A stretch of DNA of 64,000 nt, from NCBI RefSeq assembly GCF_963675165.1, contig NC_087391.1, positions 3,832,646-3,896,645 on the forward strand, written 5' to 3'. This stretch comes from Halichondria panicea. Lineage: Eukaryota > Porifera > Demospongiae > Suberitida > Halichondriidae. The position numbers and the translations under genes are program-made. The notes under the pieces were generated by a model. That model did no database searches. It was not told where the DNA came from and saw only the letters and a list, made by a program, of their open reading frames with translations. Positions 1 to 10,500 of the stretch are shown here, one piece after another; position 1 is the first letter of the stretch; each line of letters begins with the position of its first letter.

Positions 1-237
1 CTGTACCCCACACCATTGCCGTTCTTATGCACCCACTTACTAAATAGGTGTTGTATTATAAATACCAAGTTCATCATGCAGTAGCTAGAGTATATCTACC
101 CACTCATTAGCATTCCTATACAGAGAAGGAGACTAGCTACTATGCACATGTGTAGTGGATGTATTTGGGAGTTGAATGTTCATCTGTTCACAAGCCACAA
201 CTAGTTGCCCATGCGCCATACCCACACGTAGCATTGT

Positions 238-630
238 CAGGGCCGTAGATAGCTTAGGTTTGCAGGGGTGGCAAAATAACAGCTGAAAATTTTTACTAAG
301 TGAACTGTTTTCCATATCCTCTGAATATGGCAACTTCTAACTTGCTGCCGTGGCACCAACTTAGCTATTCATGAAGCAACTAAAACAAGGTAGATTGTAC
401 TAAGAAGATGCTCTTGCTTCCCAGAGGCGTAGAGTGCAGATCCAGAAGAGGTACGACATCCGCGTGTCTTAAACACACACATTTCTTATTATATTGAACT
501 TTGATCTAAGGAATGTGTATCTAAAACATTTCCTTTGACACGCCGTCGCGGATGTCATACCTCCTCTGCATATCTAGAATGCTAGGGGGGGAGCAACTGC
601 CCCCCTGTCCCCCCGCTGTCTACGGCCCTG
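238..630. mobile_element. Non-autonomous inverted-repeat element (hAT-like ends)
   Basis: The left end reads CAGGGCCGTAGA and the right end reads TCTACGGCCCTG, an inverted match extending about 16 bases with one mismatch. CAGGG ends are typical of hAT elements. The bases attgt lie directly outside both ends, so the duplication could be only 5 bp, shorter than the 8 bp expected for hAT. It has no coding capacity and is interrupted by another element at 443-568. Confidence 0.5.
443..568. mobile_element. MITE nested in a larger element
   Basis: The inverted ends share about 22 bases: the left starts CAGAAGAGGTACGACATCC and the right is its complement with two differences. The same terminal sequence (CAGA-n-GAGGTACGACA) occurs on the element at 8825-8967, so both belong to one family. 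I see no clear target duplication for this copy, which may be decayed. Confidence 0.6.
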
Positions 631-1697
631 ATTGTTCATGCATGACCCATAACACTGTCAGATGCAGCTGTGTAAATCATTTTAATTGTGTGAGCCTCAA
701 GTGGGTGAGTTTGCAGGTGTTCTCCATTGTATTTCAGTGGGGAAAGAATTAAGTCGAAGAACAATGCTATGTGTGGGTGTCGTGGACTAACAGTTGTGGC
801 ATGTGATGAAAATTCAACTCCCAAAGGAAACGTCCCGAGCTAGTGAGTGGGTAGATACTCTACTTGTGAACAATTGGGTTAGTGTACAATGCCTAGTTAA
901 AGTGGGCGCGCATGATAACAATGATGTGGGTATACAGTTGTAAGACATAATTATTACTATCTGTCAGTGAATGAGTGGGCTCTAAATTGTCAGTCATGCA
1001 ATATTGTGTGGGCTAGCTATGAGACACATGTAAAACTATTGTGGTGTGTTACCTAGGATTAAAACGCGATCTACATGCATAACTTCTGCATGCATGTAGG
1101 CCAACTACTAGCGCATATTAATGAACATTTTGTGTATGTGCATAAAGGAAGAAACGAGACCCAAGGTGAATGGCTTGCATCAGTTGTGTGGCAGTGCATT
1201 TTCACTCTACTTATATTATACTACATGAGTAGGCAAGCAAAGGTAAGCTACTAAAATGGCCACTCTATTAAACCATGGATAGAACAAAAAAGGGATTGAA
1301 AACGACCAGGTCACCCTGTGTAAACGGAGACTATAATAACGTTTAAAGGGTTACAGTACCGGCATAATGTTAAACATGGAGTGGAACCCCCAAATAAAGG
1401 ACGCTTTGAGGTCAATATAAAATCACATCTGTTCCATGTACTGAGCACGCTTGTCTATAGTTAATTCTTAGAGAAGTTATCATTGAGGTGTACGTGTCTT
1501 TATCTGGAGGCTCCACTGCGACTATTCACTACATATACGTATACCTTGCACGTGTACAGACCACATGAAATAATGATATGCATTACGGTCACCTGTTATG
1601 CTACACAATGACATACTTTAGATCTCTCAAGCATAACTTATATGGAAATCTGACTGTTGCCCACTATCATTTTAAAGGTGTGGTATGAACAAGTGGA

Positions 1698-1710
1698 TAC
1701 TATAAAATAT
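1698..1710 (+). promoter_or_regulatory. Possible TATA box of the secreted-protein gene
   Basis: The sequence tactataaaatat lies about 45-55 bases before the ATG at 1754. That suits a TATA element only if the 5' untranslated region is very short. This rests on sequence resemblance alone. Confidence 0.25.
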
Positions 1711-1753
1711 GCCTTCTGTAGATATTGTCATTCTAACTTCACATTGAATAAAG

Positions 1754-3097
1754 ATGAAGTTTCTCGTCTTGGCCTGCATTGTACTTGCTCTTGGTGCTGT
1801 TGACAGCAAAAAGGATGGATGTTCAGGCGCTAAGAAATGCAAAAAAGCACGTCTCTGTGACCAGCTTGGTTGTGACAGTGACTTGGAAAACTGTGAGATG
1901 TTCACAGTAGGAGCAAAGACCTTTGCAAAATGCGTGCCAAAGAGTGAGTCGAGGTCAACTCATGTCATACCTATTAAATGCATTCATGTACATGTACAGC
2001 ATTTTTTATTTTATTTATACCTTTCTTGCACATGCATGCATAGATTACTCAGCAACCTGTGAAGAACTGCAATGTGAAGCAAGCAACAGCACCTGCAAGG
2101 TGTATTCCAATGAGAACATCGAGTTTACTTTCTGTCAGCCTCAGAGTGAGTTTTTTTCTGCCCCTTCACAATGATAATTATGTTACATTTCATGGACGAA
2201 AGAAATCATCTCGTTAATCTTTTTCAATTTGCAGAAATTACTATGAAGGACACGAAAGAGAAACCCAGCAAGCTTAGGCCTGACAGCAATCAGAATGTGA
2301 CAAAAGACAAGAACGATGATGAACTAGAGGAGTCAAGCCATCGCAATCGTACAAAGGCAGAGAAACCAGAGGAGAAAAGCAAACTCGGTCAGTCAGGCTC
2401 TCGCAATAGTATCCGACCTGTGTCACCTAAGCCCACTGAACTGACACCTCAGCGACCTTCCAGACCCACTGCAGCTAGACCACAGAGACCTGCTAAACCA
2501 ACTGGAACAACACCACAGCAACCAAAAAAGCCGGCTGAGTCTACACCACAGCAGCCTGAAACGTCAGAAAGTCCCAACCCTGAAAGCGATGACGGAAAAA
2601 AAGATTCTGATCGATCTGGGAGACCAAATCGACCAAATCGACCAAATCGACCAAAACGAGCTTTTCCCGGTCGCAATAAACTTGGCAATATGAGACACGA
2701 GCAACCAGATAAGTCAAAACAGATTAATCGCCAACACAACAACACCAGCAACTGCAGTCGCACGAAAGGAGAGGGTCTTAGGCCTTGCAGCAACTACATA
2801 AAAAATGGCACAAAACCTGATAAGCTTGAAAAAGACAACTCTCGTAATGGCACACATAACAGTACAGAATCTCACAAGACCAAGCGACCTGGAAAACATG
2901 ATAAGCCAGAGCAACATAACAAGCCAATGAAAAATGCTCAGACAAATACAGCTAAGCCAACGGGAGCACCACTACAACGACCTACGAAGCCAAACTCTGC
3001 TAGACCACAGCGACCCAGGCCGACAAAACCATTGAGTGTTACAGAACGTCCCATGCAGCAGAAAGTTCCTGGGCGTGGTGGTAAACCTAAGCCTTGA
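1754..3097 (+). CDS. Secreted protein: two four-cysteine modules plus Pro/Lys/Thr-rich tail
   Basis: Inferred exons are 1754-1943, 2044-2145 and 2235-3097 (384 residues); both introns are GT-AG and in phase 1. Residues 1-18 look like a signal peptide (hydrophobic LVLACIVLALGAV core). Two cysteine modules follow, one per exon, both with spacing C-x4-C-x6-C-x12-C, so exon 2 looks like a duplicate of the module in exon 1. The spacing loosely recalls follistatin-N (FOLN)-type modules. The rest is a long low-complexity tail rich in Lys, Arg, Pro, Thr and Asn, with PQRPxKP-like repeats, a run of RPN repeats and several N-x-S/T sequons. No enzyme motif or transmembrane helix was seen. An extracellular matrix or biomineral-associated role would be a guess; the family is not recognised. 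Confidence 0.75.
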
Positions 3098-3257
3098 ACC
3101 AGCTATAGAACATAGAAGTGACTTTTCTATATAGCGAGTGTATCTAATTATAATTATACATACCTAATTTGCTTTGATACACTGTTAACAAATAATTATA
3201 TGGCTTGTAATAATTGTGTTGATGTGATACACGTATAATTTGAATCTTGAGCATTGG

Positions 3258-3722
3258 AGAATCAGGCCTAACAAAACCATAATTATATAGGATTATTGTT
3301 CATTGATCACCAAAGTTCAGTCAGTCCCACATTAATAGAGTGTGATTTGAGTCAACCTTATTATAATATTGATAGATTGAATGAACATTGTCTATTGTAA
3401 CGATAGTGGTTTAAATTAATTAAAAGCAACTGCTCACATAGTGTGCATAGAAGCATGAGATCAAGAAAGCTAGGGAAACAGTTATTCTAGGTGTCTGATT
3501 CATATAGAATCAGGCCTAACATATAATTATTGTTCGTTGATCCAAAGTTCGGTCAGTCCCACATGCATTAATTGATCCCAATAGAGTGTGATTTGAGCCA
3601 ACCTTATGTAATGATAGATTGAATGAACATTGTCTATTGTAACGATAGATTGAAATTGGTTAACTAAAAGCAACTGCTCACAGATAGTGTGCATGGAAGT
3701 AAGAGATCAAGAAAGGGAAACA
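3258..3722. repeat. Tandem duplication of about 220 bp
   Basis: Copy 1 (3258-3481) and copy 2 (3506-3722) both run from agaatcaggcctaac to gatcaagaaag..gggaaacag, with small indels. They fill the space between the secreted-protein gene and the 3' end of CRIPT (minus strand), so they may include downstream sequence of both. Confidence 0.75.
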
Positions 3723-3747
3723 GAAGAACATAAAATGAAATGAACAA

Positions 3748-5870
3748 CTAAACACTACTTTGTTTGTAGTTCTTGGTGTCCAATATTTCTTTTCCGCACA
3801 TGGCACAAATACCCTTCTTGTATGCACATCCCTGACAGTAGTGGCTCCCAGCTTGGTGGACAACTTGCTTGCATATCCGACACTTTTCAAACTTTGTTGT
3901 GTATGGTGTGAATCTAGGTGAGTAAATCAAATATGGAACATTCTTGGTAACCTCAATAATAGAGTGACGTGAACCCCCTCTAAGAAATAGTTATAGGCCA
4001 GTTATAGGCCTAGTCCAAGGTCTCTTGCGAGGGAACTACTAAGGGCCTTAGGGTTTCGAATAGCGTAGACACACTGTACGAGGCCATTAACTGCTTTAGA
4101 ATAAGCCAGGCAACTGCAACGCAAAGGGAAAGATCAATGGGTGTGGTCCGTGAACTTGAAGAAAATTACTTAGCAAAAACGTCGAAAGCACAGCGCTTAT
4201 ATATAGACCAAGGAAGCTCCTGAGAGTCTTTAGGATACACGTGTTGCTCAACTAGCCTTTTGGCGTCTACAAAATCTGGCCTATTCTCATTATTTATGCA
4301 GTAGCACACCGTGCATCCAACTGTTGCTATAGAGCTCCTTTTTATCATTTGGTCATGTGCGAGGTTTGTAGGCATAATCAAAATAGACCTCAGAAGAAGA
4401 CCTCTAGAAGAACACCTCTGAAGGTCTGAACAGGTCTCTAATGGGCCTCTCGGTGAACAATCAGATTGCATCATTATTTTGTGACAAGTATATTCTACTA
4501 CTAGCATTAAATTTATATCACATTAATAAAATAACACCAAGTGTCTTAACCGGTAACGGACATCAACAACATTGGTGTGGACTAAATTTATAGGAATATA
4601 AAGGTCCTTATTCCAGGAGCTAATGATACACCATTTTGTAGAGTCTTTTTCTAATTACAGTGCCACCCGAATAGAAGTGCCAAGTCCAATTTAAATTGAG
4701 CACCAACCCAACCTAGTGTAGTTTTTCTTTTTTTGTGTGTTATATTTGTGCGCCACTATAAAATTTATGTTTTAGGCGTTGTAAGCTCACCTAGCTCTCT
4801 TTCCAGTGAGTGCCTTGTTTTCTCCTACAGAACGTCCACCACTTTCTGTAAAAATTATTAGACTTTATAGAGCAATTAAGGCTTATATATAACAGTGTTA
4901 CATGTCTTATTAGAGGCTTCTGGTTTCAAAGGAGGATGACAATACCGAGTGTAAATCTTTCATTCTATGGGGGGGGATATATCTATAGTATACGTGTTAC
5001 AAAAATAATGAAAGCACCGCGGGTGCTGATGCCTCGGTGGAGGTGCCAAAGCTACATAACATAAAACTACTAATAGCTAGCTTTTATACACACATTGATT
5101 ATAATTATCATGATGAACATCTTTAATTTTGCTGCATTCAAAAATGGCGGAGGACAATTTTGTCATGAAAGTCCCATACAGCGGATGGATGCAATCAACC
5201 GAATAGTGGGTAATGATCAACCATGATTTTTGTTAAAAACGATTGATGCCAAAAGTTCAAGTCTAAAATTATGGCTGGCTGCAAGTCAGCAGAGCCTTGC
5301 AGCTCTCTGCTCACTCTTGCAGCTACCAATAGCTAGCGTTCTAATGCAGAGCTAACTACTAAGTAGAGTAGTAACACTCGATGAACAAGTTTTGCTACGG
5401 ACTCTTCTGAAAAGGCTGCAATAGCATTCCAAGTAAGCAAAACTAGGCATAACTCGAGAACGAAGCATTATTTTGCAAATCCACGAATTAAAATCCAAGT
5501 AAACATGACTAGAAGCCTATAGAAACTCTTACTTGCACTTCATTCATCCTTGAGCAGCTGTAGCGGTCTACACACACACACAGACACACACCCACACTAC
5601 CGTATACCTCGCTTGCGCATGTGCACCAAGGCATAATTATTGTTAAACAACGAAAATAATGAATAAATTAATGTACACTTACCCACAGTGTTTCTTGCAC
5701 CACTCTTCCAGGGGTCAGGACATATCACACGACCCAACTTCCTTTCACCTGTGGCACGGACCATAGATCATCTATGCGTAGATACACTACGACACAATTA
5801 ATAAACAATACAATCGAATCGAAAGTTTATACTCAACAAAATACTGTAACTTACATTTCTTACAAACCAT
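3748..5870 (-). CDS. CRIPT: CRIPT, cysteine-rich PDZ-binding protein
   Basis: Coding exons on the minus strand, in transcript order, are 5855-5870, 5683-5748, 4791-4845 and 3748-3913. They join to exactly 303 nt, 100 residues; human CRIPT has 101. The first exon encodes only MVCKK plus one base. Four CxxC pairs are intact (CKKC, CRIC, CQGC, CAMC), as expected of this zinc-binding fold. The C-terminus is KQSSV, a class I PDZ ligand matching vertebrate KQTSV. In vertebrates CRIPT binds the third PDZ domain of PSD-95 and links it to microtubules, and it has been tied to the minor spliceosome. Introns 2 and 3 are about 0.85 kb each, long for this window; intron 2 carries a repeat element (5008-5640). 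Identification is by strong resemblance across the whole protein. Confidence 0.95.
5008..5640. repeat. Dispersed repeat family R1, copy 1
   Basis: This copy lies inside CRIPT intron 2. It starts near atgaaagcaccgcgggtgct and ends near cgcatgtgcaccaaggcat. Closely similar sequence recurs at 7953-8483 and, reversed, at 52550-53062, with partial copies near 50578 and 60895. Shared internal landmarks are 'tagctaccaatagctag' and 'ctatagaaactctta'. The subterminal ATGCCTCGGTG-like motif is inverted at the two ends. No coding capacity was seen. Confidence 0.75.
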
Positions 5871-6355
5871 TTCAATCCTGTATGTGTGAAACCAGTAGAT
5901 ATATCTACATGAAGATTTATATTTTATTTATGAAGTTTACAAAGGCTGTGCTGACTTGACACCTTTTAGGGCCCGCCCAACCAACTAAGACACACCTTTT
6001 TACATGGATATGAGAGGGCGGCGTGATCATAATTTTAAGGGGAGGGGCTCATGCACAGGGGAACAATAGCCATCATTCAATCAAAATTGCACTCCTTGTC
6101 TCAGTACCTAAGCTACCTGCTGACCAGTACATGTACTACATGATGTAGCCAAAGTGTAGTTACACTATGGAGTACATAGATCTAACTAGCCTCGACTCCA
6201 GCCCCCTTCAACAGTGGCTTTTCCCTGCGGCCTGGAATCGAGGCTAAGATCTAATATTCACTTTCTGGCTAAGTATTTAGTTGGAAAGAATCAATAAAAC
6301 AGTAATGATAGAAAAATTATGCTCAATTGACTCAGTGGAGAACACCAAACTGACA
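5871..6355. other. Intergenic: CRIPT 5' flank and TRAPPC6 3' flank
   Basis: Both neighbours are on the minus strand, so this holds the CRIPT promoter and the TRAPPC6 3' untranslated region. The only structured element seen is the foldback at 6187-6246. Confidence 0.5.
6187..6246. repeat. Short foldback element
   Basis: The ends tagcctcgactccag and cctggaatcgaggcta are inverted copies about 60 bp apart. The same terminal motif (AGCCTCGATTCCAGGCC) recurs near 47102-47143 and 47792, so this is a small dispersed family. Confidence 0.6.
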
Positions 6356-7268
6356 TTATGACAGTACTTTGACTTGGAAAATACCTGCGTGAAGAACAAA
6401 AATATCAGAACAATCCAACAGTTGATGATCACTTACATGCAGGCATTTGCAAAGCCTCTGCAGACACTTGACATCGAATACCAAGGTTGGTCAACGCACC
6501 ACTCACCAGTCCACAACTGAACGCTAAATACTGAGGGAGGGGAGAGGAGGGGTTGATATGAGCATGACATCACCACATTGGCAATTAAACAAACATCTTA
6601 CCAGTGGAGCCTTATCTTTGTACTGTTCTGAATGAGACATATGTGTTAGAAGACGAAAGTTGTAGTCATGCAAGACATAGGTGTCCTGTGAAAAAAGTAA
6701 TCACATCAAACCCAAATAGTATAAATGGTGAAAGGGGGCCTTCTTTCGAAGAAATACGGTACACTTATCTCAAGTTGCAATTTACAATTTGCCCCAAACT
6801 TCCCAGTGAGATACAAAGCACAGTACATGTATGAGCACGTACGATACCTGATGGTTAGTTTTCAAGTTGTCGATCGGCTTGTTAAACGCCAGGGACCAGA
6901 AATGCTTACAGATAAACACTACAGCGTCTAGCTCTGTCCTAAATCGAGGTGAGTCTCGAGACGTTCTCTCCACCAGGCTCTCCCCCACACGATGCCCCAG
7001 CCTCTCCAACTTCTCTATGACCTCAGGCTGGGAGCACTGAAGCATGACAGACAGAAGTATGACAGACAAGAGCATGGTATATTTCTACTGAGAAGCACTG
7101 AACTTATTATCATGATTGGGGTTGGTTCGAGACTACTAGATCTTGGCCTCCTATCAGTATCTATACCTTGTCTGAAGACTGTTGCTCCAGGAAGTAATCC
7201 ACCACCTCAGCATGTAGAAACTCAAACACACACTGACTCACATCTGGATTTATAGTAACTGTGGACAT
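6356..7268 (-). CDS. TRAPPC6: TRAPP complex subunit 6 (Bet3 family)
   Basis: Minus-strand exons in transcript order are 7167-7268, 6848-7036, 6602-6685, 6437-6530 and 6356-6384. They sum to 498 nt, 165 residues, against 158-159 in human TRAPPC6A/B. The family core is clear: LERLGHRVGESLVER, FICKHFWSLAF and NLKTNHQ in exon 2, then NFRLLTHMS in exon 3 and LAFSCGLVSGALTNLGI in exon 4. The subunit is part of the TRAPP tethering complexes, Rab GTPase exchange factors in ER-Golgi and intra-Golgi traffic, where it pairs with TRAPPC3. All introns are GT-AG and phases fit. The start MSTVTINPDV is the first ATG of an exon whose frame continues the family alignment. A single copy cannot be assigned to 6A or 6B. 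Confidence 0.95.
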
Positions 7269-7557
7269 CTTTATGATCTGACCAGAGACTAGACTAGACT
7301 AGACTAGCTCGACTTGACATTGGTAAAAGGGCAAAGGTGAGTTTGTCTGGGGAAATCCCTCGGCATGCCAAGGCGCTAGGCCATGTGGCTTCTAATTAGT
7401 GACACAAAGAAGTTTCCAGAACCTTGTTGTCTGTGCTGGGCGCTCCTCCAGCTAGTGTAGTGTGGTGAGTTTTACCATTGCTACTACATATCTGTCTAGA
7501 ACAACCTTGATATCCAGTGAGGGAACTTTGAGTACAAACTAACTTTCAATCCTAAGT
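7269..7557. promoter_or_regulatory. Putative bidirectional promoter, TRAPPC6/AHSA1
   Basis: Only 289 bases separate the TRAPPC6 start codon (minus) from the AHSA1 start codon (plus), so the two genes very likely share this promoter region. It contains a short TAGAC tandem (agactagactagactagact). No TATA box was seen. Confidence 0.55.
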
Positions 7558-10500
7558 ATGGCCAAGTGGGGTGAAGGTGATCCACGATGGATTGTCGAAG
7601 AGAGGCCTGATGCCAAGAACGTCAACAACTGGCACTGGTAAACTGTTATTTATATTATTGTTGTGGCTTTTTGGATTGAAAAGGTCAGGCTTAAGGGAGA
7701 GTTCATGTAACCACTCAAGCTCATGGCGTGGTCTCAAGTGAGATAATACAATACCGTAGCCAGTCGTTATTAGCCATATAATACTAGCACCAACTGCATG
7801 TGGAATTCAACTTTTTCCTGTTCTAATTAACCCATTTCGAAATAATTATTTTTTTGTGTAGCTAATTAGAATGCACATGGACCATACATGCAGAAGGAAT
7901 GCATGCCATTAAATAGTGTTGCTAGGAGTCTATGTAAGTAGGACCACAGATAATGAAAGCACCACGGGTGCTGATGCCTTGATGGAGGTGCCAAAGCTCA
8001 TAACATAAAGCTACTAATAACTATAATAGCACACATTATATCATGACGAACATTTCTGCACAGGAAAACTCAAAAGAATGGGTAATGAATGATCGACCAC
8101 GATTGTTGTTAAAAACGATCAATGCCAACAAAGTAAGTCATGGCTGCATCAGCAGAGCCATGCAGCTCTCTTCTCACTCTTGCAGCTACCAATAGCTAGT
8201 GTTCTAGTGCAGAGCTAACTACTAAGTGGAGTAGCAACACTCGGTCAACAAATTTTGCTAAGCACTCTTCTGAAAAGGCTGCAATGGCATTCCAAGTAAG
8301 CAAAACTAAGGCATAACTTGAGAACAAAGCATTATTTTGCAAATCCACTAATACCAAGAAAACATGACGTAGAAGCCTATAGAAACTCTTAATTGCACTT
8401 GATTGATCTTTGAGCAGCTGTAGCAGTCTACACAGACACGCTACCGTATACCTCGCTTGCGCATGCGCACTGAAGCATAATAATCGATAGTTAGATCTTG
8501 AGACTGAGAGTTCAGTTCTTTGAGCTCAGTTTGAGCTTTGTTAAACCATGCCTATTCAACTGTTCAGCCTTGCCACAGCTTTGGGTAAGATTCACACCAA
8601 GTAGATCTTCTACAACCACTTCAAGCCGAGGGTTTTTAGTACATAGTGCACTGTTTAGCTAGACTACCTCTGTTCCACAGTGTTGATGAACAACAACATT
8701 AACTCCACAGAAATGGGTGGGTAATGCTGTGTGTACAGTATGCGAAACCCCACATGTATCTACCGTAGTTTTTGTACATGACAGCACATCCTGTGTGGTC
8801 TATACTTCCCCTGTGGTAAAGTGGCAGACGAGGTACGACAGGCGCGGTGCAGCTCAGGCAATTAGCCTTTTATTGAACAATAATTATCCGCCCACGTCGT
8901 ATGTTTTTGCGGAGAGTAATCAGAGGCTAATTGCTTGAGCTGCACCGCGCCTGTTGGACCTCCTCTGGTAAAGTGGTAATGGTTGCCAGTTGCCACAGTA
9001 GTTACTCCCCACGCCGCCACGTGTTCTAATAATCTGTCAGTCTGTCTGTTTGTTTGTCGTTCTGTGTTTTGTACTGTGGATAGCCTCAAGGTAATAGTTT
9101 TAAATTTGACAGATTTTGATGTTGCTAAGAAGCTTGAATTTGCACATTGGTCTAGATGCACTCGCCTTTGACTCAAGGTCCGTCTAAACTCCAAATTACC
9201 GCCGAGGGTTTGCACTTTAGTGCTCTAGTCGACTATTGTTGTGTTGTGGTAATTTTGAGCGCCCAATGTAGAGGATCAATTTCCAGAAATTAGTTTTGCA
9301 ATATCTCTATATACTGTGTCCAACTACAATCACGGTAACAGTTACTCGATCCCTATACATGTAGGTCTGAAAGTGATGCAAGTGGTTGGTCCAAGATTAA
9401 GCTGAAGGAATTGCTCGTGGGGTTAGAGTTCAAGGGTACAGAGGGGGCCTGCAAGACAATTGAAGTGGTCAGCTGCAAGGGAGAGGCCTCTGCCAAGTGA
9501 GTGGGGCTACTGTGGCACACTGTGATCTAGTATACTGCTTTAACCCTAAGCTTGATTTTCAATGGGTCTGCAGGATTTCATCATTTGCGGGGGGAGGTTT
9601 GGGCGCGCGTAAGCACGTCGCAAAATGTTAGTCCACTCCCACATTTGTTCCCCACACCTCTTATTACATGCTAGTGCATCACAGTATATCTATATATTGC
9701 ATAGTACTAATGTGATGATGTCATTATTCTGCAAACATTTTGGGGGGAAGCTGAGCATTTTGGGGGGGGGGGGAGGTTCACCCCTGCCCCCTCCCCCCCC
9801 CACTAGATAAAGCCCTGGCCTGTATGAGTGTATTTGAAGCTCTCCCAAACTTGAACAGTAAAGTTTTTGTCACTGTGTGCATATTCCGAGAAACTGTTGG
9901 TAATTGAATGTCTTCTCAGTAATCGAAAGGGAAAGCTGATCTTTTTCTACGAATGGCAGATCAACTTAAAGTGGACAGGTAAATCTCGTACAAAATCGAT
10001 GTACTGTTATATGCACAGTTAGTGTTTAGTTAGTGCGTTTGTGTGATGCATAATTATCGCTCATAGAAAAGAGGCCCTGTATACTAGAAATTCATGTACA
10101 TTACGCTTCCCCATTCCCCCAGGCTCTTGCAACCCCCCAAATTCGACCGTGGATTGTGACGACGAGAGCAAGGAGTATAGTGGGGAGATTGAGATCCCTA
10201 ACCTGAGTGAAGAGAATGACATAGATGATGTGGATATCATAGTCACTGCCAAGAAATCGTCTCGGGAGGCCAACAAACTGAAGGAGCTTGCTCACAAAAT
10301 AGCCCCAAAAATTGTCAGAGAGCAACTCAGTTTGTATCTTGAGTCCATGAGAGAGGGTACGTGTGTAGCCTGCATGTTTTCTCGTTGAGTTTAATGGAGC
10401 ATTGCTTGTAGTTAGCGATTTGTAGTGTAATAATCACCATTACCTTTGCAATAATTATCTGTGGTATCACCCGTAATATGGCAGGGCTGTTGAGTAATTG

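Larger units (their letters stand above)
1..1753. other. Intergenic region with transposon remnants
   Basis: No coding exon could be supported here; the short open frames show no recognisable motif or convincing splice context. The region holds an inverted-repeat element at 238-630 with a second one nested inside it at 443-568, both listed separately. The last 60 bases form the probable promoter of the gene starting at 1754. Confidence 0.6.

Noticed and set aside
1754-2145. Secreted Cys-rich module as a toxin-like peptide
   Set aside because: The cysteine modules are joined to a long basic low-complexity tail with no toxin-type propeptide, and spacing does not match a toxin fold I recognise.
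4166-4507. 113-codon open frame on the minus strand inside CRIPT intron 3
   Set aside because: No motif, no family resemblance and no sign of splicing to anything; CRIPT is complete without it.
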